A stretch of DNA of 64,000 nucleotides. Origin: Arthrobacter sp. MA-N2 (GTDB lineage Bacteria > Actinomycetota > Actinomycetes > Actinomycetales > Micrococcaceae). Below the pieces are notes generated by a model. It was not told the origin of the DNA, ran no database searches, and saw nothing but the letters and a program-made list of their open reading frames with translations. Made by a program: the position numbers and the translations under genes. Of the stretch, positions 26,719 through 35,815 are shown piece after piece; the first letter of the stretch is position 1; every line of letters begins with the position of its first letter. The stretch is taken from assembly GCF_000517125.1 (NCBI RefSeq), contig NZ_KI912155.1:2460696-2524695 (forward strand). The letters run 5' to 3'.

Positions 26719-27506
26719 GACGCCACCTGGCTTTCACTTACGCCCCGGTGGGTCGGAGCATCGTCCGTTTCTTGAATGATGTGCAGGAACGCCCGTTCCA
26801 GATCGTGGCTCTTTCCACGCTCGCTGAGTTCCTCCGGGCTGAGCTGCGCTAGCAGCAATCCGCCGCGGAGCAGGAGCAGGGAAGAGCAGTGTGAGGCTTC
26901 TTCCATGACGTGGCTGGATACCAGCAGTGTGGTGCCTGATTCCGCCAAGGCGGCAAACCGTTCCCACAGCTCGGCACGCAACACCGGGTCCAAGCCCACT
27001 GTCGGTTCGTCGAGGATCAGCAGTGACGGATGCGCGACGAGTGCACAGGCCAAGGAAACTCTGCTGAATTCTCCTCCGGACAGATCGGCTGTCTTCCGCC
27101 TTACCAGTGCTTCGAGCCCGACGGCGGCAATCGCCTCAGCGGTATCCGCCGCCGTCGCGCCGTGCATGGCTCCGAAATATCTGACGTTCGCCTCGACGCT
27201 GAGGTCCGCGTAGACGCTTGGCGCCTGGGTGACGTATCCGACGTCGTGCCGCAATGACGGGGTGCCGGCTGGGCGGCCCAACACCTCGATGGTGCCGGCA
27301 GTGAGGCGTTGGACACCGACGATGCTGCGCATGAGGGTTGTCTTGCCGCTTCCGGAAGGTCCGAGCAGTCCCGTGATGCGGCCCGGCTCGATGGCGAAGT
27401 CCAAGCCGCGCAGGATCTTCTTGCGGCCGCGCGAGACATGCAGGCCCACTGCCTTGACTGCCGTGGTCATACTTAGGGCGGTGCTCACTGCTGCGCTGTG
27501 GGACAT
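26715..27506 (-). CDS. ABC transporter ATP-binding protein
   Basis: The 263-residue ATPase has Walker A GPSGSGKTT, Q-loop VTQAPSVYAD, ABC signature LSGGEFSRVSLA, Walker B LLILDEPTVGLDP and the switch region SSHVMEEA. It energises the ABC-2 permease encoded next. ATG has GGAGG upstream. A promoter and a palindromic operator precede it, so it is the first gene of the operon. An in-frame ATG 12 codons later (MTTAVKAV) would remove a weakly conserved leader. Confidence 0.94.
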   Translation of the reverse strand: MSHSAAVSTALSMTTAVKAVGLHVSRGRKKILRGLDFAIEPGRITGLLGPSGSGKTTLMRSIVGVQRLTAGTIEVLGRPAGTPSLRHDVGYVTQAPSVYADLSVEANVRYFGAMHGATAADTAEAIAAVGLEALVRRKTADLSGGEFSRVSLACALVAHPSLLILDEPTVGLDPVLRAELWERFAALAESGTTLLVSSHVMEEASHCSSLLLLRGGLLLAQLSPEELSERGKSHDLERAFLHIIQETDDAPTHRGVSESQVAS

Positions 27507-27524
27507 CGTGGCCTCCGAAGTTAC

Positions 27525-27546
27525 TTATTCATCAGGTGATGAATAA
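27525..27546 (-). promoter_or_regulatory. TetR operator palindrome of the ABC operon
   Basis: Perfect 10-bp arms TTATTCATCA and TGATGAATAA are separated by two bases. The element abuts the -10 box on its downstream side, the ideal place for a TetR dimer to block transcription of the ABC-tetR operon. Confidence 0.8.
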
Positions 27547-27575
27547 AAGCTAGACCTGTCACCGGCCGGGGTCAA
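27547..27575 (-). promoter_or_regulatory. Promoter of the ABC-tetR operon
   Basis: On the minus strand, a -35 box TTGACC (27575-27570) and a -10 box TAGCTT (27552-27547) are separated by 17 bp. The operator palindrome follows at once, then GGAGG and the ABC ATPase start codon at 27506. Confidence 0.65.
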
Positions 27576-27796
27576 CGAAACTGCTGTGGGCAAGTCCTTG
27601 AAAAGTGTGCTAGCCATAGGTTCGGAGCGGCCGTTGCCTTGGAAGGCAAGGGTGGCGTGGCTCATCTGCATTGTGGGCCAGCGGTGGGTATGTGTCCGGG
27701 AAGGAGCCGGCGAGCGGCAGGTTGCTCAGCTCGAAGCCGGTAGATTGGTACACAGTAGTTTTTGCCAGCTCTTGCCATAGAAACGGATTCTGACCC

Positions 27797-29608
27797 GTGG
27801 TCATTCGCCTCTCCCAGCTGTTCCTGCGCACCTTGCGTGAAGATCCTGTCGACGCCGAAGTCGCCAGCCATAAGCTCCTCGTGCGCGCCGGGTACATCCG
27901 TCGCGCCGCACCGGGCATCTATACGTGGCTGCCGTTGGGATTGAGCGTCCTGCGCAAGGTCGAGGAGATTATCCGCGAGGAAATGGCCGCCATCGGCGCC
28001 CAGGAAGTCCATTTCCCCGCATTGCTGCCCAGGGAGCCCTATGAGGCCACCAACCGTTGGACCGAATACGGCGAGGGGCTGTTCCGCCTCCAGGACCGTA
28101 AGGGCGCCGACTACCTGCTCGCCCCCACGCACGAGGAGATGTTTACCCTCCTGGTCAAGGATCTGTACTCCTCGTACAAGGATCTGCCGCTGAGCCTGTA
28201 CCAGATCCAAAACAAGTACCGTGACGAAGCGCGTCCCCGTGCCGGCCTCCTCCGCGGCCGTGAATTCATCATGAAGGACTCCTACTCCTTCGACGTGGAC
28301 GACGCCGGCCTGGATGCCAGCTACGCTGCCCACCGCGCCGCGTACCTGAAGATCTTCGAGCGCCTCGGACTCGAGGTCATTCCCGTGGCCGCAACAGCCG
28401 GTGCCATGGGTGGATCCAAGAGCGAGGAATTCCTGCACCCCACCGAAGTCGGCGAGGACACGTTCGTGCGCTCGGCGGGCGGCTATGCGGCCAACGTCGA
28501 AGCCGTGACCACCGTGGTTCCGGCCGAGATCGACTTCAGCAACGCTCCTGCCGCACGCGTCCTGGACACTCCGGACACGCCCACCATCGAAACCCTCGTG
28601 GCCGCAGCCAACCAGCTCGCTCCCCGCAGCGATTCCGACGGCGGAGCCTGGACTGCCGCCGACACGCTCAAGAATGTGGTCCTCGCCGTCACGCTGCCCA
28701 CGGGCGTGCGCCAGATTGTGGTCATCGGGGTGCCGGGCGACCGCGCCGTGGACCTCAAGCGCGTCGAAGCCAACATTGGTTCGTTCCTTCCGATTGCCGG
28801 AGAAATCGGGCTGGAGGCGGCGAATGAGGAAGACCTCAAGAAAATCCCGGAACTCGTCAAGGGCTACATGGGCCCCGGCTTGGTCCTCGGCGAAGCTGTG
28901 CTCGGCCTTGAAGGCACGTCCAAGTTGCTCTTCCTTGTGGACCCGCGGATTGTCTCCGGTACCAGCTGGGTCACCGGAGCGAACGAAGACGGCAAGCACG
29001 TCTTCGGTCTCGTAGCCGGCCGTGACTTCTCTTGGGATGGCGTCATTGAATGCACCGAGGTTCGCGCGGGAGACGAAGCCCCGGATGGCTCCGGTCCCTT
29101 GGAGACTGCCCGCGGCATCGAAATGGGTCACATCTTCCAACTCGGCCGCAAGTACGCCGAGGCCTTGGATTTGAAGGTCCTTGACCAGAACGGCAAGCAG
29201 GTTGTGGTCACGATGGGTTCGTACGGTGTCGGCGTGACACGTGCCGTGGCCGCCCTGGCCGAAGCCAACAACGACGACCGTGGCTTGATCTGGCCGCGCT
29301 CAGTGGCCCCGGCGGACGTCCACGTGGTCGCCGTCGGACGCGGCGAGGAAATCTTCGCCGCGGCGGAGAAACTCTCGGCGGAACTCGAAGCCGCCGGCCT
29401 CGACGTGATTTACGACGACCGTCCCAAGGTTTCCCCGGGCGTGAAGTTCGGTGACGCCGAACTCGTGGGCGTCCCCACCATCGTGGCGGTTGGACGCGGG
29501 TTGGTGGACGGCGTCGTGGAGATCAAGGACCGTCGTAGCGGCGAGGCCGAAAACGTGGCTATCGAGAAGGCCGCCGATTACGTGGTCAACGCCGTACGCC
29601 AGAAGTGA
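27797..29608 (+). CDS. proS: Prolyl-tRNA synthetase
   Basis: The 603-residue class II synthetase is of the bacterial type with an editing insertion. Motif 1 region [14 protein letters not shown], motif 2 [17 protein letters not shown], the INS editing domain (about residues 225-400), motif 3 [16 protein letters not shown] and the C-terminal anticodon-binding domain ([24 protein letters not shown]) are all visible. GTG start at 27797; no strong SD is seen. The stop overlaps the start of the following transporter gene (GTGA). Confidence 0.97.
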   Translation: MVIRLSQLFLRTLREDPVDAEVASHKLLVRAGYIRRAAPGIYTWLPLGLSVLRKVEEIIREEMAAIGAQEVHFPALLPREPYEATNRWTEYGEGLFRLQDRKGADYLLAPTHEEMFTLLVKDLYSSYKDLPLSLYQIQNKYRDEARPRAGLLRGREFIMKDSYSFDVDDAGLDASYAAHRAAYLKIFERLGLEVIPVAATAGAMGGSKSEEFLHPTEVGEDTFVRSAGGYAANVEAVTTVVPAEIDFSNAPAARVLDTPDTPTIETLVAAANQLAPRSDSDGGAWTAADTLKNVVLAVTLPTGVRQIVVIGVPGDRAVDLKRVEANIGSFLPIAGEIGLEAANEEDLKKIPELVKGYMGPGLVLGEAVLGLEGTSKLLFLVDPRIVSGTSWVTGANEDGKHVFGLVAGRDFSWDGVIECTEVRAGDEAPDGSGPLETARGIEMGHIFQLGRKYAEALDLKVLDQNGKQVVVTMGSYGVGVTRAVAALAEANNDDRGLIWPRSVAPADVHVVAVGRGEEIFAAAEKLSAELEAAGLDVIYDDRPKVSPGVKFGDAELVGVPTIVAVGRGLVDGVVEIKDRRSGEAENVAIEKAADYVVNAVRQK

Positions 29609-30402
29609 TCTCCGGCTTCGAATCGATCCAGCTCGGCACGCTCATCATGATCGTGGTGGCTGGATTCGGGGCCGGCTGGGTTGACGCGGTGGTGGGTGGC
29701 GGGGGACTGATCCAGCTCCCCGCCTTGCTCCTGGTTCCGGGGATCAGCCCGGTCCAGGCGCTGGCCACCAACAAGATGGGCTCGATTTTCGGGACAACAA
29801 CCAGCGCCACCACGTACTACCGGCGCGTGGGACCCGACCTCAAGACCGCCATACCGATGGCGGTGATTGCCTTGGCCGGAAGCTTCGGCGGAGCCATCCT
29901 TGCCGCCAATCTTCCCGCGAGCGTGTTCAAACCCATCATCGTCGTGGCGCTGATCGCCGTCGCGCTTTTCACGGCACTGCGGCCCAATGCCGGTGAATTG
30001 ACCGCCCTGCGCCACTACGGCCACAGGCACTACGTCGTGGCCTGCGCCATAGGTGCCGTGATCGGATTCTACGACGGCCTGATCGGCCCCGGGACCGGCT
30101 CGTTCCTCGTGATCGCCTTGGTTTCCGCCATGGGCTATGCCTTCCTCGAGGCGAGCGCCAAAGCGAAGATCGTCAACATGGCGACGAACGCCGGGGCGCT
30201 CCTGTTCTTCCTGCCTCACGGATCGCTGCTGTGGGGCTTAGGCCTCATCCTGGGCTTGTCCAACATGGCTGGCGGCTATCTCGGCGCCCGGACGGCCGTG
30301 AAGCAAGGCAGCCGCTTCGTGCGCGTGGTGTTCCTGATCGTGGTTGCCGCGTTGATCGTCAAGCTCGGCATTGATGTGTGGCACGACTACTTCGCCCGGT
30401 AG
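29605..30402 (+). CDS. TSUP (TauE/SafE) family membrane transporter
   Basis: The 265-residue protein has about eight transmembrane helices and the two duplicated TauE/SafE motifs, [20 protein letters not shown] near residue 14 and [20 protein letters not shown] near 150. The family is linked to export or uptake of sulfite, sulfoacetate and similar organosulfonates; the actual substrate is unknown. It is coupled to proS by a 4-nt overlap, which reflects genomic packing rather than an obvious shared function. Confidence 0.9.
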   Translation: MISGFESIQLGTLIMIVVAGFGAGWVDAVVGGGGLIQLPALLLVPGISPVQALATNKMGSIFGTTTSATTYYRRVGPDLKTAIPMAVIALAGSFGGAILAANLPASVFKPIIVVALIAVALFTALRPNAGELTALRHYGHRHYVVACAIGAVIGFYDGLIGPGTGSFLVIALVSAMGYAFLEASAKAKIVNMATNAGALLFFLPHGSLLWGLGLILGLSNMAGGYLGARTAVKQGSRFVRVVFLIVVAALIVKLGIDVWHDYFAR

Positions 30403-30414
30403 GCGCCTGCGCTC

Positions 30415-31437
30415 CTAGTTGGAGCTGATCCGGCCCGGTTCCGGCAACTCGTGTGCGGCGGGCAGGCCGTCCAAGGGCCTTCCTGCGAGAGTGCTGGCCA
30501 CCCACATGGAGCGGGCCAGATCGCCTTCATGCCGTGGTCTTCCTGCATACCACAGGGCGTTTTCGACCTCCCGGACCAGGCCCCATTCGCGGGCTGCCTC
30601 GCCGTCCAGGCCAGCTGCGCTGCTGAAATCCGAGCAGCGTTCAAGGAGTGCAAGTTCCGGTGCCGTCGTGGAGAGATCGCGGATGCGGTTCCACAAGATC
30701 GGGGCCACGGCGAACTCGGCCTCCCCGATCATCGGCTGCGGATCGATAGCGACGTAGCTGCGTTCTCCGATCGGCTCGGCGCCGTTGAGATGCGGGAGGA
30801 TATTCATGAAGTGCAGATCACAATGCACGAGGACGTCCTTGCCCGCGCGGCGTCCAACAGCGCCGCGGGTCTGGCATACCTCCAAGGCGGCTTCCAGGAG
30901 CCACCGGGGGAAGGGCTGACCGAGGCGATCCCACTCCGCGGGCAACTCGTCGCTCCACCGCTCGGCCTGGGCCGCTATGTGCTCAAAGTCTTGCCATTCC
31001 GGGCGCTCGTCCGGCTCGATGCTGAGTTCCCTCACGAGCGTTCCCCAGACGTCGCGGGCCTCGTCCAAGGGCGCGCTATGCAAGCAACTGACGGCGTCGA
31101 GCCGCTCCAGCACCATCGCGCAGGAGGCGGCATCGGCGTCGAACATCCGCACGGCACCGGTACCGCCCCAGAGGGCCAGCGCGTGCCGCTCGACGAGGGC
31201 TTCCGGGTGCGGGAACGCTATCTTGAGGACCGAACGGGCGCCGTTGTAGAGAACCGGGATGACGATCGCGCCATGGCCACTCCATGGTTGCGCCCCTGGT
31301 TCCAGGTCCAGGGACAGATGCCAACGCTCGAACCTGCTGTTGATCAGCCCGGGCAGCGCCGAGAGCCACGCGCGTCCCTCCGCGGTGCGGGAGTAGCGTG
31401 CCTGGAGGTCGCCAGGGATGGAAACGAAAGTAGTCAT
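30415..31437 (-). CDS. APH-family phosphotransferase
   Basis: The 340-residue protein resembles the aminoglycoside/hydroxyurea phosphotransferase group. The kinase-like fold shows a Lys-containing strand (SVLKIAFPHPEAL near 95), the catalytic loop VHCDLHFMNIL with Asp as base, and the metal-binding YVAIDPQPMIGE. Such proteins can inactivate streptomycin or hydroxyurea, but many are of unknown substrate, so resistance is not claimed. ATG at 31437 is preferred over upstream TTG/GTG codons; no clear SD is visible for any of them. Confidence 0.8.
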   Translation of the reverse strand: MTTFVSIPGDLQARYSRTAEGRAWLSALPGLINSRFERWHLSLDLEPGAQPWSGHGAIVIPVLYNGARSVLKIAFPHPEALVERHALALWGGTGAVRMFDADAASCAMVLERLDAVSCLHSAPLDEARDVWGTLVRELSIEPDERPEWQDFEHIAAQAERWSDELPAEWDRLGQPFPRWLLEAALEVCQTRGAVGRRAGKDVLVHCDLHFMNILPHLNGAEPIGERSYVAIDPQPMIGEAEFAVAPILWNRIRDLSTTAPELALLERCSDFSSAAGLDGEAAREWGLVREVENALWYAGRPRHEGDLARSMWVASTLAGRPLDGLPAAHELPEPGRISSN

Positions 31438-31472
31438 CACCGTCAGACTACCCAAGGCGCTCCTTGAGTGGT

Positions 31473-32201
31473 TCAGACAACTCCGCTGGAGCCCAGGAGG
31501 CTACCGATGATGAATGTTGCGGCGAGGGCGAGGGCCCCGCCGATGACAACGCGTACGGACGCGCGGACCTTCGAGCTACCGCCGATCCATGCCCCAAGGG
31601 CGCCGGTGATTGCCAGCGCGAGCAGCACGGAAATGAAGGTGAGCGGCACGCGCAGACCGGGGGGCGGAAGCAAGATCGCGAGCAAGGGCAGCACAGCACC
31701 CAGAATGAACGCAACGGCCGAGGCGAAGGCGGCATGCCACGGGCTGACGATGTCGTCTTCGTTGATGTTCAATTCAGCTGAAAGGTGGGCGGCCAAAGCG
31801 TCGTGCTCCGTCAATTCCACGGCCACTTTCCGTGCGGTTTCAGGCCGCAGACCTTTGGATTCGTAGATCGCGGTGAGTTCGGCCAGTTCCTCTTCGGGCT
31901 GCTCGGCCAGCTCGCGGCGCTCTTTCTCGATGAGTGCCTTCTGGCTGTCGCTTTGGCTGCTGACGGATACGTATTCGCCCAATGCCATGGACACGGCGCC
32001 ACCTACGAGTCCGGCCGCGCCGGCAGCGAGGACAGCGCCTGAGTTCGTGGTGGCTCCGGCAACGCCGACCACGATGGCGGCAACGGAAACAATGCCGTCA
32101 TTGGCGCCTAGGACGCCGGCTCGAAGCCAATTGAGCCGGTGGGCCAGGTCATTGGCGTGTGGTTCGTTCTCATGCAGTGCTGCAGTTTCAATGGAAGCCA
32201 T
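31473..32201 (-). CDS. VIT1/CCC1-family iron/manganese transporter
   Basis: The roughly 242-residue membrane protein matches the VIT family: AGVLGANDGIVSVAAIVVGVAGA forms helix 1 (AGVLGANDGIVSVAA), the second helix ends in GGAVSMALGEYVSVSSQ, followed by a cytoplasmic acidic helical region (RRELAEQPEEELAELTAIYE) that binds metal in plant VIT1, and three more helices. Members move Fe2+ or Mn2+ out of the cytosol. The ATG at 32201 gives the usual N-terminus. It follows the DUF4439 gene by about 50 nt on the same strand. Confidence 0.9.
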   Translation of the reverse strand: MASIETAALHENEPHANDLAHRLNWLRAGVLGANDGIVSVAAIVVGVAGATTNSGAVLAAGAAGLVGGAVSMALGEYVSVSSQSDSQKALIEKERRELAEQPEEELAELTAIYESKGLRPETARKVAVELTEHDALAAHLSAELNINEDDIVSPWHAAFASAVAFILGAVLPLLAILLPPPGLRVPLTFISVLLALAITGALGAWIGGSSKVRASVRVVIGGALALAATFIIGSLLGSSGVV

Positions 32202-32252
32202 GGTACAACCCAATCACTCGGGAACGGCCGCCGCTAGCAAAGAAAGGCTTTC

Positions 32253-33368
32253 CTATGGAGAACGTGTGGGGGACGCGAGCGACGGCAAGGAGGCCTTGTC
32301 GATCAAAAGTCCGGGGAAGGGGCCAACCGGCGTTCCCCAGGCTTGGCTGCGTTTGGCGGCATCGACGAGACCATTGATAGCCCACTGGCGGGTCTGGCCC
32401 TCTGATAGCGCCACCAGATCGGCATAGGCAGTCAGCGAGCTGGCCTCCATGCTTCCCAGTGCTGCTCCGGGTTTGGCGGCGAAACTATCAGGCAGGCGGT
32501 AGCCAGCTTCCCGCGGAGGCGTGGCAATACAGTGCAGGCGACCTTGAGCTTCCGCTCCCCGGAGCAGCTCCTGGTGGCGGTCCAGCCAGGTGGCGGCGGT
32601 TGCGGATTCCTTCGTATCCAGCTTCGTGAGGGCCACCTGGTACGCATAGATCGCTTCCTGTTCGGAGCTGACGACGGCGGCAAGGGCTCCGGCGAGGTCG
32701 GCTCGCGTGGAATCAGGAGGGGCAGCCGTGGCTGACGCTCCAGGCAATGCGGGGCAACTCGTCGGCGCCGTCGGGGCGGTGGTCGTCTCGACCGTAGTTG
32801 CCGGTACCGGCAGGCCCCAGGCCGTGGCGAGCCTTGATGACTCAAGCAGTTGAGAGGTCCCGACGGCGGCAAGCAGCCGTGCCAGGCCGCCGTCGGCGTT
32901 CGCGGCGTCCGCCAATCGCCTGAAGGCACTGGAGGAGAGCGAGGAGACGAGAGCGGCCCGTGTTGTGGGGCGGTCTTGCTTGGAGGCGGGGCTCGGGGAA
33001 GCCGCGGAGGGGGCACTCGATGTCGAGGGGCTCGAAGGCGGCAGGAGCGCTTCCGCCTGACTTGTCAGCAACATCACAGTGTCCGCGACGTCGTTGCCAG
33101 CGGAAGTTTCCCCGGCTGTGGCGCCGCCCGACGTCGTGCCCTCCAGGAGCAATGCGCTACCCAAAAGCGTTTCGCTCGCAGAGAGGGCATCCGCGCGGGC
33201 AGTGTCAGAAAACGGCACCGCTTGCGGTTTTCCCGCGTCCCGCGGGACAAGTACCGTGCCCACTCCCACCACGAGAACTACAAGCAAAGCCACCAGGAGG
33301 GCTCTCATCCAGCCATGGCTTCGTGGTTTCTCGGCAGTCTTGTGGTTCACAACAGACCATGGTGTCAC
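32253..33368 (-). CDS. DUF4439 ferritin-like, membrane-anchored protein
   Basis: The 371-residue protein has one N-terminal membrane helix (residues 21-42, MRALLVALLVVLVVGVG), a low-complexity Ser/Ala/Pro linker, and a C-terminal helical domain with SSEQEAIYAYQVALTKLD and a second helix pair near TAYADLVALSEGQTRQWA. The Glu-rich EQEAIYAY motif is typical of DUF4439, placed in the ferritin-like group. The function is unknown. It stands divergent from rimP, the conserved actinobacterial position. Start GTG 33368 is uncertain; GTG 33350 is an alternative. Confidence 0.82.
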   Translation of the reverse strand: MTPWSVVNHKTAEKPRSHGWMRALLVALLVVLVVGVGTVLVPRDAGKPQAVPFSDTARADALSASETLLGSALLLEGTTSGGATAGETSAGNDVADTVMLLTSQAEALLPPSSPSTSSAPSAASPSPASKQDRPTTRAALVSSLSSSAFRRLADAANADGGLARLLAAVGTSQLLESSRLATAWGLPVPATTVETTTAPTAPTSCPALPGASATAAPPDSTRADLAGALAAVVSSEQEAIYAYQVALTKLDTKESATAATWLDRHQELLRGAEAQGRLHCIATPPREAGYRLPDSFAAKPGAALGSMEASSLTAYADLVALSEGQTRQWAINGLVDAAKRSQAWGTPVGPFPGLLIDKASLPSLASPTRSP

Positions 33369-33476
33369 GCTCAGTCACAACTTGCGTCGCTTCTCAAGCC
33401 ACCCCGTGCACCACGCCGCCGTAATTATCGTTAAGCTAGTAGTCACAACATCATCTATCGGGAGGCGGCTGGCCAA

Positions 33477-34100
33477 ATGAGTCATTCGGAAGCCACGACT
33501 TCAACAGACCAGGCTGGAACGGATCTGAGCCATCCAGCACAACGCGAGGTCCGCAGCCCCGAGGAGAGCAGGCTAAGGGCCCTTCTGGAGCCTGCCGTCC
33601 TGGCAAGCCGGCTCTACCTTGAGGATGTTGCCATCCAGGTTGCAGGTTCGCACCGGGTAGTCCACGTGGTCATCGACCTGCCCCAGGAGGAGACCGGCGG
33701 CGTCAGCCTGGACGTCATCGCCGAGATCTCCCGGGCGCTCTCGGACATCCTGGACAACGATCCCCGCACCGACGGCCGTCCGTACGATCTCGAGGTCTCT
33801 TCGCCCGGCGTCGGCCGGCCCCTGACGGAGCCGCGGCACTGGCACCGGGCCCGCGGACGCATGGTCAAGGTCAACGTCATCCAGGGCGAGAACCTGACGG
33901 GCCGGATCCAGTCGGTCGACGACGACGGCGTCACTCTGGTTCCCGAGCAAGAGGTCAAGAAGGGGATGAAGCCCAAGCAGGGCGACCCCGTGAAGATTCC
34001 TTTCGACAGGATCCGCCAAGGAAAAGTCGAGATAGAGTTCAGCCACCTCCAAGAGGCCGTGCTGGAAGACGAGTACAACGGACCTTCCGAGGAGGCCTAA
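33477..34100 (+). CDS. rimP: Ribosome maturation factor RimP
   Basis: The 207-residue protein helps assemble the 30S subunit. It shows the N-terminal alpha/beta domain ([32 protein letters not shown]) and the C-terminal Sm-like barrel ([18 protein letters not shown]). The first 25 residues form a polar extension. SD GGGAGG upstream of ATG. It overlaps nusA by one base (TAATG), which keeps the classic rimP-nusA operon head. Confidence 0.94.
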   Translation: MSHSEATTSTDQAGTDLSHPAQREVRSPEESRLRALLEPAVLASRLYLEDVAIQVAGSHRVVHVVIDLPQEETGGVSLDVIAEISRALSDILDNDPRTDGRPYDLEVSSPGVGRPLTEPRHWHRARGRMVKVNVIQGENLTGRIQSVDDDGVTLVPEQEVKKGMKPKQGDPVKIPFDRIRQGKVEIEFSHLQEAVLEDEYNGPSEEA

Positions 34101-35080
34101 TGGATATTGACATGAGTGCGCTGAGACTCCTGGAGCGTGAGCGTGAAATCCCGCTGGACCTCCTGATCCCCACCATCGAGCAGGCGCTCCTGGTGGCTTA
34201 CCACAAGACGCCGGGCGCTTTCGAGAAGGCCCGTGCGGAGCTTGACCGCAAGAGCGGACACGTGACAATTTGGGCGACGGAAATCGACGACGACGGCGAA
34301 GCCATCGGCGAGTTCGAGGACACCCCTGCCGGGTTCGGCCGCATTGCGGCGAGCACTGCGCGGCAGATCATCCTGCAGCGCTTGCGCGACGTTGAGGATG
34401 ACAACGTCCTCGGCGAATTCAAGGGCCGTGAGGGCGAACTCGTTGCGGGATTGATCCAACAGGGCAACAACCCCCACATGATCCAGGTGAATCTTGGGTC
34501 CGTGGAAGCCCTGCTACCGCCTCCTGAGCAGGTGCCGGGGGAGAAGTACACACACGGCAATCGCCTGCGCGCCTTTGTAGTGGACGTCCACCGCGGGACC
34601 AAAGGGCCGTCCATTACCTTGTCGCGTTCGCATCCAGGCCTCGTCCGGAAGCTCTTCGAACTGGAGGTTCCGGAGATCGCGGACCGCTCGGTCGAGATCG
34701 TGGCGCTGGCACGTGAGGCCGGGCACCGGACCAAAATGGCCGTCAAAGCCAATACTCCCGGGATCAACGCCAAGGGCGCTTGCATTGGCGAGATGGGCTC
34801 GCGCGTGCGCGCCGTCATGACCGAACTCAACGACGAGAAAATCGACATTGTCGATTTCAGCGAGGATCCAGCGACCTTCATCGCCAACTCGCTTTCCCCG
34901 TCTCGCGTGAATTCCGTCACTATCACCGATGAGGCCACCCGCTCTGCCCGGGTGGTTGTTCCCGACTATCAACTGTCCCTTGCTATCGGCAAAGAAGGCC
35001 AGAACGCCCGCCTTGCGGCCAAGCTGACCGGTTGGCGTATCGACATCGTCTCCGACGCCACTCCAGCCAAGGGCAACTAG
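34100..35080 (+). CDS. nusA: Transcription elongation factor NusA
   Basis: The 326-residue RNA polymerase-binding protein has the N-terminal domain (residues 1-115), S1 domain (about 120-185, [20 protein letters not shown]), KH1 ([20 protein letters not shown]) and KH2 ([19 protein letters not shown]). The C-terminal acidic repeats of enterobacterial NusA are absent, as is normal in Gram-positives. It regulates pausing, termination and antitermination. It overlaps rimP by one base. Confidence 0.96.
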   Translation: MDIDMSALRLLEREREIPLDLLIPTIEQALLVAYHKTPGAFEKARAELDRKSGHVTIWATEIDDDGEAIGEFEDTPAGFGRIAASTARQIILQRLRDVEDDNVLGEFKGREGELVAGLIQQGNNPHMIQVNLGSVEALLPPPEQVPGEKYTHGNRLRAFVVDVHRGTKGPSITLSRSHPGLVRKLFELEVPEIADRSVEIVALAREAGHRTKMAVKANTPGINAKGACIGEMGSRVRAVMTELNDEKIDIVDFSEDPATFIANSLSPSRVNSVTITDEATRSARVVVPDYQLSLAIGKEGQNARLAAKLTGWRIDIVSDATPAKGN

Positions 35081-35318
35081 ATCCTTCCAGCGCGACATAG
35101 CCCCGGATAGCCCCGCCCCGGATCCCCATATCATGCGGATTCGGTGGCCGGGCCTCCTGGGGCTTAGAATGGATGGAACCGGGCCTATGTCCGGTATCCG
35201 TGCGCTTTGGCGTGCTCGTGATTTGTAGAGGCAACAATCTCCACGAGTCAAGGGCGGCCGCCAATGAAAGCAGAATCGTAGAGACAGGTAAAGGCACTGA
35301 GGCAGGTTGATACACCCA

Positions 35319-35663
35319 GTGACTGAACTGCTTCAGACCAGGCCCCAGCCTGTGCGCACCTGTATCGGATGCCGGAAACAAGGCAAGCGGAGCGAGTTGA
35401 TCCGGCTTGTCGCCGAAGGCGACGGGTCACCCGTCGTCCTGGTGGATGAACGACGCCGGATGGCTGGCCGGGGTGCGTGGCTGCACCCCAGCAGCTCATG
35501 CCTGACGCTGGCAAGCAAACGGCGTGCTTTCGCAAGGGCCCTCGCGGGCGCAAGCGAAGCCACCGCCGTCGAACGTTACTTGGCGACAGTCATACCCCCT
35601 GCCGACACCCACCACGTGGAAGCAGGAAAACCGTCCAAATCTGAAAGCGGGTTAGAAAACTGA
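35319..35663 (+). CDS. YlxR/RnpM-family RNA-binding protein
   Basis: The roughly 114-residue protein has the family core [33 protein letters not shown] and the basic helix [12 protein letters not shown]. YlxR (RnpM) in Bacillus binds RNase P RNA and modulates its activity; the same fold and position between nusA and infB are conserved. GTG at 35319 is taken as start; a TTG at 35307 lies directly behind AGGCAGG and is the alternative. Residues after about 95 form a polar tail. Confidence 0.88.
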   Translation: MTELLQTRPQPVRTCIGCRKQGKRSELIRLVAEGDGSPVVLVDERRRMAGRGAWLHPSSSCLTLASKRRAFARALAGASEATAVERYLATVIPPADTHHVEAGKPSKSESGLEN

Positions 35664-35693
35664 TGGAAACCCGATGAGTTCCCAGCGATGAGT

Positions 35694-35719
35694 GCGCAAC
35701 GATGACAACTTTGTTGCGC
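35694..35719 (+). other. Small hairpin in infB leader
   Basis: Seven-bp arms GCGCAAC and GTTGCGC with a 12-nt loop, followed by TTT, lie between ylxR and infB. It may be a weak terminator or leader structure; this is a low-confidence observation. Confidence 0.3.
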
Positions 35720-35815
35720 TTTGCACAGGGTCTTTCCGCTGCATTCGTGGCGGGGGCCCGCAGTAAGAAGTAGACGGTTCGTGCCTGGCTCGGTGCGGAC
35801 CGAGACAGGAGAAAT

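Noticed and set aside
30415..31437. Antibiotic resistance gene call for the APH-family protein
   Set aside because: Fold and catalytic motifs are present, but the substrate cannot be deduced; resistance would be overcalling.
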